Positions 37,318 to 48,990 of a stretch of DNA of 64,000 nt are shown here, piece after piece. Source of the stretch: Piper betle (lineage: Eukaryota > Streptophyta > Magnoliopsida > Piperales > Piperaceae); the NCBI GenBank assembly GCA_033002965.1, contig JAURVB010012964.1, positions 186,001 to 250,000 on the forward strand. The letters run 5' to 3'. Below the pieces are notes generated by a model that made no database searches, had not been told where the DNA came from, and was given only the letters and a program-made list of their open reading frames with translations. The position numbers were made by a program, and so were the translations under genes. Positions within the stretch are counted from its first letter, which is position 1; every line of letters begins with the position of its first letter.

Positions 37318-38437
37318 TTCATGCTCATGACCAGAAGAGCTATGGAGGAAAGGAGAAGGCTTAGGATATACTAGTAGTTCCGAGGGACCAGAAAATGAAA
37401 TTAGAAAATGCCAAGAGGGGCATCAGCAGAGCAGTTAATTCGGGATGCTACCGGGTCTGCAGCCTAGTGGTTCCTCAGTAGGTGCCCTTTAGAGATTTCT
37501 AGTCAAGTATATGAATATTTTTCTTCATATAAGAATTTTCTCTCATATCCAATTTGATATAGTTATATTTTGGACCAGTAACGCTTGTTACTGATGTGTT
37601 TTGTAATATATGTAGGTGATAATCATGAGTTGGATCTGCTAGCCTGGACGGAGGAGTAGTGATGTCTCTTGCACACACATATCAAATGATAGAATATTAA
37701 TATTTTGTTTATGTTGTCATTATATTAAGAATGATGTGATGAAATGCAAGGTATGATAATATGACGTGATATGATATTTGGTTTAGTAGCAAAATTTGTA
37801 ATTGTGACATGTGAATACATATGTTTTAGTAAATATGTTAAGATATTGAATATGTACAAGTAGGTCAAGACCCAGAATTTGATATGAAATGTGAATAGAA
37901 TGCACAAGTAGGTTGAGACCCAAGATTCAGAATGACTTATACAGCAGATTAAGTGTAAATATCAATGTGTGATATATTTATATATGTTTATACATGTTAA
38001 TTTGACAAGGTGATCCCTAATTGTACTTTTAATGAAGATTCTGTCTATTTTATTTCAGGAAATTCTTATTGATTTTTATCAGAATTATTTTAGTATGTGA
38101 ATTGGTTGATATGTCAGCCATATAGTAGCATGTTAGGGTTCTGTACATTCATCCATGCATAGCGATTAGTATCTTCATCTTAAGATGATGAGAGTAGGGT
38201 TGCTAAACGAGCGAGCGAGCCGAGCTCGCCTTGTGCTCGAACTTGACTCGAATAGCTCGAAGTTCGTTCGAACTCAACTGGAGATCAAACGAGTTTAAAG
38301 CATGTATGCTCGAAATCGACTAATTTTTTTTTGATACTGTTCGAGATTGAATACACTAAAACTATTAAATTCTAAGAGCTCGCTCGAAACCAGCTCATTT
38401 GGGAGCTTGAAACCGGTTCGTTTGGGAGCTTGAAACT

Positions 38438-39595
38438 TGTAACGACCCAGCCCAAAGTGCAATGTAATGGGCTAAGTCATTTCTTTAAAATGGGTACCCC
38501 GGAAGTTAAAGATCTCTAGTCCATTCCCACTTATAAACAGGATCTTCTCCTAGTAAGTATTAGATGTGGGACTAAGTTGAAGGATCTCACAATCCACCCA
38601 ACTTAGGAAATTTCGTCTCCGAAATGCCTATACTTGGCCCGTTGCTAGCCCCAGCCCATGTCCTTTCTGGCCCGTGACCGGCGGCCTAGCCAACGTTTCT
38701 AATCCAGCCCACCATCTAACACGGAACCAGGTCGGCTCTGATACCATTTGTAACGACCCAGCCCAAAGTGTAACGTAATGGGCTAAGTCATTTCTTTAAA
38801 ATGGGTACCCTGGAAGTTAAAGATCTATAGTCCATTCCCACTTATAAACAGGATCTTCTCCCAGTAGGTATTAGATGTGGAACTAAGTTGAGGGATCTCA
38901 CAATCCACCCACTTTAGGAAATTTCGTCCCTGAAATGCCTATTATTGGCCCGTTGCTAGCCCCAGCCCATGTCCTTTTTGGCCCGTGACCGCCAGCCTAG
39001 CCAACATTTCTAGTCTTGGCCCGTTGCTAACCCCATCCCACGACCTTTTTGGTCCGTGACTGGCAGCCTAGCAAACGTCCCTAGTCCATCCCACCATCTA
39101 ACACGGAACCAGGTCGGCTTTGATACCATTTGTAACGACCCAGCCCAAAGTGCAACGTAATGGGCTAAGTCATTTCTTTAAAATGGGTACCCCGGAAGTT
39201 AAAGATCTCTAGTCCATTCCCACTTATAAACAGGATCTTCTCCCAGTAAGTATTAGATGTGGGACTAAGTTGAAGGATCTCACAATCCACCCACCTTAGG
39301 AAATTTCGTCCCCAAAATGCCTATACTTGGCCCGTTGCTAGCCCCAACCCACGTCCTTTCTGGCCCGTGACCGGCGGCCTAGCCAACATTTCTAATCCAG
39401 CCCACCATATAACATGGAACCAGGTCGGCTCTGATACCATTTGTAACGACCCAACCCAAAGTGCAACGTAATGGGCTAAGTCATTTCTTTAAAATGGGTA
39501 CCCCAGAAGTTAAAGATCTATAGTTCATTCCCACTTATAAACAGGATCTTCTCCCAGTAGGTATTAGATGTGGGACTAAGTTGAGGGATCTCACA
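38438..39595 (-). mobile_element. Tandem TRIM retrotransposon array (four LTRs, three internal domains)
   Basis: Four LTRs of exactly 154 bases: 38438-38591, 38749-38902, 39131-39284, 39442-39595, each TG...CA. On the minus strand every LTR but the last is followed by AATGGTATCAGAGCC or a near copy, the standard primer-binding site complementary to initiator methionine tRNA, and each internal domain ends with a purine-rich TGGGTGGAT before the next LTR. Internal domains are 157, 228 and 157 bases; the middle one holds a duplicated stretch of about 71 bases. AAACT flanks the whole array (38433-38437, 39596-39600), so it moved or grew as one insertion. LTR1 resembles LTR3 and LTR2 resembles LTR4. 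No coding capacity, as expected for TRIMs. Confidence 0.9.
38531..38572 (-). promoter_or_regulatory. snRNA-promoter-like USE and TATA in the TRIM LTR
   Basis: In LTR1 the minus strand reads GTCCCACATCT (complement of 38562-38572), one base from the USE consensus RTCCCACATCG, then 24 bases later TTTATAA (complement of 38531-38537). In plants about this spacing marks Pol III-type snRNA promoters, while Pol II ones are about ten bases longer. The arrangement repeats in all four LTRs, with one extra mismatch in LTR2. Promoter use is an inference. Confidence 0.45.
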
Positions 39596-39719
39596 AAACT
39601 AGCTCGTTTGGGAGCTCGAAATGTGGTCATTTATAAGCTAAAAAACGGATCATTTTGGAGAAAAATAGACAATTATGAAGATAAATATGAACAAAATAAT
39701 TGATCAGCAAAATAGTCTG

Positions 39720-40390
39720 TCGTACTCACGATTCTAACGAGTTTTTAGCAACTGTTGCCAGCAACGGCTATAGTCAGGATGGAGGTGGCATGAGATATCG
39801 TTGGCACCAGCTTGGTGAGCCTGACATGTCTACAACATTGACAAGGACGGCAAAGGAGACGGCTTTTCGGAAAAAGGGCAAGATAGGGGTCGTCGGTGGT
39901 GGGGTGACAAGATCCAGCCGGGATGGGTGGCACTGGGCTCCACTCCAGTCGGGGAAGTTCACTAAAGGGTCAACAATGTCAAGGCAATGATTGGATGGCG
40001 GCGGTGACGGTCGCCATCGGCGGGATCACAAACGGGAGCGCGGTGGCTTCATCATGTCGTGGAGGCCGGGCGATGGCCGGACAACGGGGGGAATGGTCTG
40101 CGATGTTCTGACGGTGACCAGTGCATCGATTAGCAGTGGTGCGGCGGCTGGAGGTGGTGTTGGTGACAGAGAAGGAGAGCGGTGGAGGGTATGGGGAATG
40201 AGAAGCATCGGGGGAGTTGGGGGAAGAAATCGGTTGGTGGCGATATCGTAAATAAAAGTTGATTCATCTCCGACTCGGGTAAAAAATAATAACTAACTTG
40301 CAATAAATCCTAAAAAAATCCAAAAAATAGGAAAAAATCCCATAAAATATAATACACATCATAACACCACAATGGCATATTATGTATATT
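39720..40390 (-). mobile_element. Fragment of the long LTR-like family inside the hAT-like element
   Basis: On the minus strand it contains TATTTTATGGGAT, GGATTTATTGCAAG, then a GACTCG-type module (about 40261-40283) and a GC-rich stretch, in the same order as 36660-36990 minus and 41990-42600 plus. Both ends are missing. Confidence 0.5.
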
Positions 40391-40635
40391 GTTATATTAT
40401 ATTATCGAGTCGAGTTTGTGTTATAACCCAGTCGAGTCGAGTTGAACACTGCCTTGCTCAAACTTGGCTCGTATGATTCGAGTTCGAGTCGAGCCGAGCC
40501 GATCCGAATCCCAAATGCTCATGAGCTAGCTCACTCAATTAGTAGCCCTAGCTGAGAGTATAATTGCATGAGTTGGGTTCAGGTTAGCTGACTTAACTGG
40601 GACCAGTGACATTCCGGTGGATTTGGGGTGTTACA

Positions 40636-41637
40636 CATGGTCACCAGCTAGCCCATATGCACAACTGCTACCGGTAATCCTACTTGTACTAGAATTCCTA
40701 GTGCAATTAGAAAACCTCAACCAAATCTTGGAACTCCACTTTTCAGGGCTCGGTCATCGCCCAGCACTCGTCTAGCTCTCCTAATAATGCTTGGTCACTC
40801 CTCTCAGTACTCCCGAATCCAATTCTTGGCATGCTCGGTAATCAGCCTTTAACACTTTCGACAATTTCGTGCGCTACTACTGGTACCCACTTCTTGGTAT
40901 GATCGATCACCACTCCTTGGTGTGCTAAGTAACTCCAAGTAGCAGCACTCGATCATGGATCATGATCAGTACTTGAACTCATACTCAACATCTTGAGGTT
41001 AATTTTGAAGCCGATGAACATAGCTTGCTCGGTACACACTCCATGTGCCCCGATGAGCTGTTATGGGTTACCGAACACTATCCCTAGCTATGCTCATATC
41101 TAGAATCTCGGTAATGCTTGATTCCACTCCTTGGAACCCAATGGCACTCCTAGGTGTTCCAACAACCTACTAGCATCCATGCTCGGTTGTCATTGCAATT
41201 ATGATATACGATTACAAGTTGTAACTTGTTTCCACCACTAGGATAACACCGATTACCTTTTCATAAACTGAGTATACTTAGGAAGAACATACAAACCCTA
41301 GGTATCTAGGTAGCCCATGAATCAAGGATAGCCCATGATATCTTCCTCGTTATAAAGATATCATTAATATAGTATGCATTCTTTCTCCTTCTAATGCAGG
41401 AAAATTTTTTTCCCAAAGATTCAATAATTATTGGTATAATATTACTTTAATAAATATGTTATTGTGTTTATATTTTGGATTCGTCTTTAATTTATTTCTT
41501 ATTTTTTCTTGTCTTATGCAAAGTATTCATTTTTTTGTTATCCAATGATTCACTTCTTTATTACTAACATAATTGATTTCTAATTTCATGAGATCTATTT
41601 ATTTTTCCTTCATTATTTTTTATCCTTTAGGCTGGGT
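40636..41637. other. Intergenic, non-coding repeat-like DNA
   Basis: No open frame of note. The text is rich in CTTGGTA, CTCGGTA and GATCACC words like those at 31440-32000, which supports an older repeat split by the nested insertions. Confidence 0.3.
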
Positions 41638-41659
41638 TAATGAGATTGAGGACTAGCCT

Positions 41660-44570
41660 TGTAAAACCCATAACTTGAGTCAGAGTTTTATAGTCTAACC
41701 GGTCGGTTTGACCGTTATTTTCAATTGAGTCAATTTTAGAACACTCGTATTGAGCAAATACCGGTTGTATGTTATGAACTGTGAAGGTCATATTTATCGA
41801 AGTATATGATGATAATGTCAGTAAGACAACAGCAGAATGAGTTATCAAAATATATGAGAGTATACCCTGATTTTATTTCTTTATTTTAGTATTAGACCAT
41901 AGAATTATTTTTAGGTCGAATAGTGCATTAGGATGCGTTACAGAGTAGTTTGGGTGGGTTATTAGTTATAGATCATGTCATTGTGATGTTATGGTGTGTA
42001 TTATATTTTATGAGATGTTTTCCTTTTTTTGGATTTGTTTTAGATTTATTACGAGTTATTTATTATTTTTGACTCGAGTCATAATCCAGCCAAGTTTTAT
42101 TCATGAAATTGCCACCAAACTCACCCTAATTTCACCCCCCCCACACTAACCCTGATGCCTGCCCTGTCTTTGCTACTGATATCACCTCCTGCTACTGCAT
42201 CGCTGCCAATCGATGCCGCCGATCCCCACCATGTCGTCACCATGCCACCCTGAGCACCCCCGCCCACCGCCCGATCGCCACAATGCCCGGCGCCATGAGA
42301 TTGTGCACTGTTCCTGACGTCAATTTGCCATTCCACTGCCGCTGTGCTTTCGACGCCATCCCCTTCGACCGCCTAATTATTTCCCCGTACCTAGCACTCG
42401 CCACTGAGGCCCGATTGGACAAGCCAATCGACCCCGGTTGACTTGTCGCCGCTGCCGGTTGTCATCTCCACCAATAATGGGTCGAGCTTGCCAAGGCATT
42501 GCCAACCCATAGCCCCAATTTCCTTTTCGGAAAAGTTGCCAAAAAATCATTCATTAGTCACCAAAAAATCACTGGTTAGCCGTTGAAATACTGCCAAAAA
42601 ACTAAAACCGCTGGAAAATTCGATTCACTGAAATTCACCAGTTCTTCCACCGACTTCATCCAGTTGAACTCAATTGAACTTTTGACTCTGCTGGGTGCCG
42701 AAATTGAGTCTCGAGCAATACGACAAAAACCCTAGCCATTGCTGGTTGCCAACGACGTGAGTATAATTAACTCTGATGTAATTTCTTAAAGTTGATAATT
42801 ATTAGCACAACCTACTAGGATTGATGAATTGACGTGTTAGCTATTTTATTGTAAATAAAAACATGAATTTTTTGATTGAATTATATTAAAACAAATGGCA
42901 AGGAACTATTTAGGTAAACTAAGTAAGTATCGTAATCTAATGCAACATAGCGTAGGAAATCTTATATGGATTGAGATTAATGTATGGTTGATGTGAGTAT
43001 AATTGATGTGTGTATGCAGGATGTGTGGATGCATCAAAAGCAGACATTAGCTTTTACTTTGATGTGTAGGTACAAAGTAGGAGCTCGCCGCTTAGGTGCT
43101 GAGGACACAATTGGAGTTTCTTCCAATTCCACTTAAGACTCATTCCCTGTTTTATGTTATATTCTATTGTATGTTTGCTTTATTACTTGTAGGACATGTT
43201 AAGCGGCATTTTATCAGATCTCACTTAACTCGGGCTATTTAATCTATCAGTTTTCCAGATTAATAACCCTTGAGGATGAAATCCCTCGAGTTTGATTTTG
43301 AAAATAAGATCCACTGTAATTTGCCTTTGGGCATATTATATAAAACCTTTCCCAGTCCTATATGTAGTTTTTCATGTTTTAGTGAGATGAGAGATGAGAA
43401 AATTGACTCGCACGTACCATCAGTGAGTGCACGTGCCAGTCAAAGCGGGCTTTGGATTAGTGAGAAGGATATTTCATTTCCAAGGGATCCTGACAACTCC
43501 CATTTTGAGTTCCTCACACCTGGAGAAAGGTGGAGGTTTACGGGTACTATTAGTACAATGCATGTCCAGACTTGTGGTTCAAAAGGTACTAAAGGTGACT
43601 GGCTAAGAGCACTCAGCTTTTGTACAGAAGGCCAAGAGTATTATGGAGGAAATGAGAGTGCTTATGATATATTCGTAGTCCCAAGGTACCAGGAAAATGA
43701 GAAAATGTTGAGAGAGGCATTAGACTAGTTAGTTCAGGACACTATCGGTCTGTACTCCGGTGGCTTCTCAGTAGATGCCCTTAGAAGTGTTCACTAGAAG
43801 TATATAAATATTTTCTTCAAAATGAGAGTCAGCTTTCATGTGCCAGTTTGCTATGTAGTTATATTTTTTGACCAGTAACACTTGTTACTGACATTTCTTT
43901 TATATATATTTAGGTGAAGATTAAATACTTGATATGTCAGCTTGGACAGAGGAATAGTGACCTACCTTACACACACACATGCTTGCCGATAGAATGTTTG
44001 TTTTGGTTGTTTGTTATGTTATTATGAAAATGAAATTCTTGTGATGAAATTGCCTGATATAAAAGATGATATGATAGAGATTTTGGTAAATAGAAATGGA
44101 TAGTGATAATAGATCCAAAATATATATTAGTGTGCAGATTGAATGATAAAGGTGCAAATGAAAATTTGTAGGTGGGTGAGACCCAAAACATAGAGAATAT
44201 TTTGATGTGGCCAAATTAAATATTTATGTGGAAAATATGGTGCAATGGATGTATATGGATTTATGTATTTATACATGTTGATTTGACAGGGTGGCCCCTA
44301 ATTCCACTTTTAGGGGAGATTCTGTCTGTTTTATTTGAGGAATTTTTATTGATTTTATCGTAATTATTTTTGTATGTAAACAGGTTATCATGTTATCCAT
44401 GTCGTAGTATGTTAGGGTTCCGTGCATTCATCCATTCATAGTGATTAATATCTTCCATCTTGAGACACCAGGAGTAGATCCACTCGGGTTAAGTTTGGGT
44501 TAGTCGACTTAATTGGAACCTGTGACAGTTCTGGTTCGGTTCATGAGCAAGCTGGATTCGGGGTGTCATA
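41660..44570 (+). mobile_element. Long LTR-like element, uninterrupted copy
   Basis: Starts TGTAAAACCC and ends GGGGTGTCATA, 2911 bases. It contains, in order, the CCGGTCGG region, the AT-rich stretch with TATTTTATGAGAT, the GACTCGAGTC module (42070), a GC-rich part, and a 3' third with many small unreliable frames (such as 43270-43728). Flanks AGCCT and AGCTC match only at three of five bases. It serves as the template for reading the broken copy at 32786-40635. Confidence 0.6.
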
Positions 44571-44908
44571 AGCTCGAATTTTTTTTTTAAAAACTCCATA
44601 GTACTTGTAGACAATATATACCTTAGTAAGAACTATTTTTAAACTCCTTCACCCAACTCTTCTTCCACAGCACCACCAGAGTCCTTGGCTTGGACTGTTT
44701 GAAGCCTTCACCTATCACCCATTTTTTTGGGTCATAATTTTTGAAGGTGAGAAACAAGAGGAAGAAGAAAAAATGAGAAGCTATGAAGTAAAGTTTTCAA
44801 CCCTTAAACCCCCATGCCTTGTTCTACTTCTCCCACCTTCCTTCCCATTTCTCATGAGAAACTGCAATAACAACATAGATATAGTGGAAGTAAGAAAGAG
44901 ATTGATAA

Positions 44909-46449
44909 TGTAAAACCCTAGCTTCTGGTTAGGGTTTTACTCGTTTGTTGTTTTACCTGGTTCACTCTAGTCTCAAGTTACTTCAACTTTCAGACCATGA
45001 GTATGAGGCCCATATGACCGTATGAGTATATTATGAAGGTTGAATATGTCCGATATATAAATAATAACTTCAGTTTTGCTACAATATACCATAAGTTATC
45101 AGTGTATACATGAAGTATACAAAGATTTTTTTCACTTATGTTAGCACAGGATTTTAGGGCTATATCTAGGCCGTTGCAACATTTAGTATCCATTTAGGCA
45201 TTTTCGAGTATCTTATTTACATGCATCTTAAGGATCTCAGACTACCAGATTGCCCCTATACACCCAATTTGATTTGAGTCTTAGATCTTTATCTGATTGA
45301 GTTCAGGGTTTCAAGGCCCATTTAGTTTTCTTCCCACAATTTCTGTATATAAAGTCACTTTTAGGCCTTGAGTCGATTTCAATTTTTGTCAGTCTCAATT
45401 TGAGCTTTGCATCTATTTATATATTGTATATACCCTAGTTGGACCTCATTGGGCACATGAATTGTCAGACAACCCGATCTTACCACGTGGCAAGATCTGA
45501 GTGGTGCATAGCTAACCCTAGTAATCACCATATGGCCTTTCTCCTGGCCATCAAACCTATATGATCATGACCATCTCATGGCCGGTGATCAACCCGTACC
45601 CATCATCACCACTGGTGCCCCCGCAGTCACTGCTTGTCCTCGTTGAGATCTTCCTTTTGAGACTAGCCCAAACCTCCGTCGTGGGCTCGATCACCACCAG
45701 CGATTCACACTTTCCCGACGGCATTTCCGTCTCCTTCTAGCCATTTTTCGGTCCGTCGCAGGCTGGACACTGCCATTTTGAGACCACCCTCTACCCTTGT
45801 CGTGGCTGCAATTGCCATCGGCGATGTCACCATACCCATCAGCAATTCCCCTCTTTCCAGCCATTTTTTGACCAGTCGATGGTCGAACTTCATCGGTTGC
45901 CACCACCATCACCCTCCTCATTGCCTGGGCTGTCGATCAGAACCAGCGGTGACCCCATTTACCTCTGCTCATGTCCGTTTGTCCGCCGGCCAATTTGTGT
46001 CCACCTAGCCTTGTTCATGCCCGTGATCGTGTCCACCTGTCGGTCCTATGTTCATGTCCAGCTACCCAGTCCAGCTAACTGAGTCCAGTCAACTGAGCGC
46101 TATTGCTTGACTCAGCCTAGTCGACTTAGTCTGGCTCGGTTGACTTACACTCAACAATCATTTTCATCTCATTTTCAACCCATTTTCAGTCATTTTTCGA
46201 TCGTTTTTTGTGTTTAATAGTAGATCTACATGCACCTTTGTTCAACAAGCCCTTGTTTTTTCTTCATACTTGTATCTATACTTTATGCATTTTCATGTAT
46301 ATTTAGTAATTCCATTCTTGAACGCTAAAAGGGTTGTTTTGATTAGTTTTCTCGTTTAAATCTTACAAATTAATTGATTTAAACATGACTCGACTCGATC
46401 ATAAAAGTTCTGATTCGGTTCGTAGGTAAACCGGAATTAGGGTATTAGA
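44909..46449 (+). mobile_element. Diverged member of the long LTR-like family
   Basis: Begins TGTAAAACCCTAGC and ends near GGAATTAGGGTATTAGA after the typical TTCTGATTCGGTTCG run. The 3' part shares an AGGGTTGTTTTGATTAG segment with the minus-strand copy at 61150. The middle is moderately GC-rich with no gene. Confidence 0.45.
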
Positions 46450-46918
46450 GGGTAAGATGAAAAAAAGGTGAGAAGAAGAAGGAAAAAATGAGAAGGATGA
46501 GGGAAAAAAATGAGAGGGATGAAAGGAGGGGAGGAGGAGTTGAAGAGAGGGAAGGAGGAAAAGAAGGCAAAGGAAGAAGAGAAAGCAAAAAGCGATGAGC
46601 GTGAATCAGATTGCTCACCTCAAGAGGTGGGCTGTGAGAAATCTAATTATGGGTTTTCAATTCAAACAAGATTTATACTTTGAATCGCATACCATTATGT
46701 AAAATATGATTTACATGGCGAGTGACACTTTTACTGATAGGGTTCGAGTTCGCGAATGGGTTCGAGCTCATTAAAAATTAAACAGCTTAAGTATATTCGA
46801 GCTTGAAAGCATAAAAGATATTCAAGTCGAGTTCGAGCATGTATGTTCAAAACTCGTTCGAGCCAAACTCGAACACAAGTTAAGCTCGGCTAGCTCGCTC
46901 GCTTGTTTAGTAGGCCTA

Positions 46919-47830
46919 CTTGATATTAATTTGATTTATTGTATTAAATTTTAACATGTCAATGTGATTTACATTCTTACCAACCCCCCATTGTTATATT
47001 TTATACTTTTATTGATTACAAGTGAATGTCCCTTTTTCTTTTTATTACTTTTACTCAGATATTTTGTTTTAGCTTTTTTTTTTGTGCAAAATGTGTTTAT
47101 TTTTGTGTTTTAAGATTGTGAGTTTCTTTATATTTATATTTTTGAAATGATTTCCTACTAAGATTACAATATTTTTTCCATGTTTTTTTTCACAAGTATG
47201 ATGATGCTCCAAAGCCACTGATTTATATCTACTAGTTTTTAGGCTGGAGAGCGTCGGAATCACCTTTCGTAACTAGCGTGCGCATGCTTTTGTTTTGGCC
47301 GTTTGATACGATCGAATGGATGACAATAGGAGGATTTAAGTTGATACTTTTATTTCCAAAATTACCCTCTCAGCAGTCATAGGATTTCCACGTCCTCATA
47401 GTTAGAAACCAGAACAGAACTAAAGAGAAGACGGGTTACCAAACATTCGTCGCCGACGTCCAAAGGGGGAGGCTTCGCGACTGGTACGTAAGGAGACAGC
47501 GCCGTGCCAACAAGATCATGGTGTTGTCTCCTCATCCTCTCCATGTAAAAGTGTCGTTGAGATAAGAAAACCAGTTGCCTCATCGAACAAACAATGAGGT
47601 AGTGATGGGTGGCAAAGTTCATGATCGTCGTGGGGATAGTCATGATGAAGAGCAAGATCAAGATGCATCAAAAGATCTAAATATTTCTCTTCGTCAACTC
47701 ACCAATTTGTCGATAAAATCCTTCTTAGAAATCTTCAAATTAAGAATCTGCTGATAAAATCCTTCTTAAGAATCCTTAGCATTGATATTTGTCCTTGTCA
47801 AATATTTATTTCCCCATGCTCATTAGAAAA
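46919..47830. other. Intergenic DNA with one unassigned minus frame
   Basis: A minus-strand frame of 94 residues (47377-47661) has ordinary composition but I recognise no family, and it has no clear splice partners. A short tandem repeat of about 42 bases occupies 47705-47790. I do not claim a gene. Confidence 0.3.
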
Positions 47831-47934
47831 AAATAAAATTCCCCATCGAGTCGACAACTTCCACCTTAGGAAGATGAAGAGCAAGATCAAGATCAAAGGC
47901 AGTGGAAATAGAGCCACCTAAGGTCTCCAAAGGC

Positions 47935-48365
47935 GTGCTGGTTATAGAGCCACCGACCCGGGGGCGGTGGCGGAGGGGGGGGTGGCGGGGGGTGCCAGCC
48001 GGGGGCGGGCGTGGGGTGGCGGAGAAGGGGGGGTTGGGCGGCAACTACAGGGTGCCGGCGAGGGCGGGGACTACGGCGGCGGGTTGTGGCCGGGTAGGGG
48101 GAGGGGGTGGAGGGCAGGGCCGCCGACAGGGGGCGAGGCCGCGGCCGCAGGCGGCGAGGCCGCGGTGGGGCGATCGCGGGCTGGAGGGACGGGGCGGTCG
48201 CGGGCGGGAGGGCGGGTCCGGCGGGTCGGGCGGGTCAGACGGGTCGGTCCAACAGTGGGTGGGGGGGGTGGGTGGGTGGTTTGATTGTGATCCGACGGCC
48301 CACACGAAGCAGCGACTGTAGCGCATTTTGGCAGCGCACCGTAGCGCTGCCCCACACATCAAAGC
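47935..48365. repeat. G-rich arm with terminal hairpin, related to the 13-19 kb cluster
   Basis: A G-rich stretch (47955-48265) is followed by GATTGTGATCCGACGGCCC and a GGCAGCGC/GCGCTGCC hairpin (48330-48351), then a short TATGTATATA run. The order and the GCGCTGCC hairpin match the ends at 13005-13045 and 15187-15213, so this is probably one isolated arm of the same kind of element. Confidence 0.5.
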
Positions 48366-48939
48366 TCATTATATGTATATACGCAAAACGTATATCATAC
48401 ACCAAAGCAATTTTATAAGTCAAAAAATAATTATAATTGAAAATTTTTAACTACACTTTTCCAGATGCATTTTTGCTTCCATACAAGATCTTAACTTAAT
48501 AAGCAAAGCATCAATTTCATTTTTATTTTATATTTGATACAAAATACAAAAAATAAAAAATTGAAGCCTTGCATATTAATTTAGAGTCTTGTATGTATAG
48601 AAGCAAAATGTAACGGAGAAGTAAGCGAATTTCAATCTTAGGTGTACAACGTAAGTTTTGCGTATAATCTGTATTGTACAAGAGCTGACTATGTGATTAG
48701 AGGAATGAGCCATGGACTCGTTTTAAATAGCAAACCCAACGTACAGGTCCAACCTGACATAGGAGGTACCCGACCAAATTTAATACGGTCCAGCAAATTA
48801 TATAACCCTGCTCCATACCCGGTTTTGTACTAGACCCGGGAAAACTAGCCATGCCGGCTGATCTTTGACCGGTTCCCAGTTGAAAGTCTTGCAGAATGGG
48901 AAGAAGCCGGCGGCTTATACATAGAGGGGAGGGCAGAGC

Positions 48940-48943
<4 letters not shown>

Positions 48944-48990
<47 letters not shown>

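Larger units (their letters stand above)
38195..40550. mobile_element. hAT-like element carrying a TRIM array
   Basis: Ends are TAGGGTTGCTAA at the left and, on the other strand, TAGGGCTACTAA at the right, followed in both by GAGYGAGC. Flanks are GATGAGAG (38187-38194) and GCTGAGAG (40551-40558), a near-perfect 8-bp duplication as made by hAT transposases. The interior is dense in CTCGA words and contains the TRIM array (38438-39595) and a fragment of the long LTR-like family (about 39720-40390). No transposase frame. Confidence 0.6.
32786..40635 (+). mobile_element. Long LTR-like element, outer copy, interrupted twice
   Basis: Own sequence: about 32786-34987, 37323-38194 and 40551-40635. 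The 3' end is GGGGTGTTACA (40635); the 5' terminus is worn away. It aligns along its length with the uninterrupted copy at 41660-44570. One interruption is an inverted member of the same family (34988-37317), the other a hAT-like element (38195-40550). No protein frame is convincing. I read it as a single LTR or a non-autonomous element without coding capacity. Confidence 0.6.
41638..46918. mobile_element. Possible second hAT-like element, interrupted by LTR-like copies
   Basis: The right end (46740-46918) is rich in CTCGA words and, on the minus strand, starts TAGGCCTACTAAAC then AGCGAGCGAGC, matching the left end of the element at 38195. A left-end candidate is TAGGCTGGGTTAATGAG at 41638, directly before the LTR-like copy at 41660. 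I could not find a matching 8-bp flank, so the left boundary is tentative. Confidence 0.35.

Noticed and set aside
38438..39595. CRISPR-like spacing of repeats
   Set aside because: The repeats are LTRs with primer-binding sites and a target duplication in a plant genome.
43270..43728. A 152-residue frame
   Set aside because: It lies inside a non-coding LTR-like repeat whose other copies have stops and frameshifts at the same place.
47377..47661. A 94-residue minus-strand frame
   Set aside because: No recognised family, no splice context and no conserved motif; noted but not called a gene.
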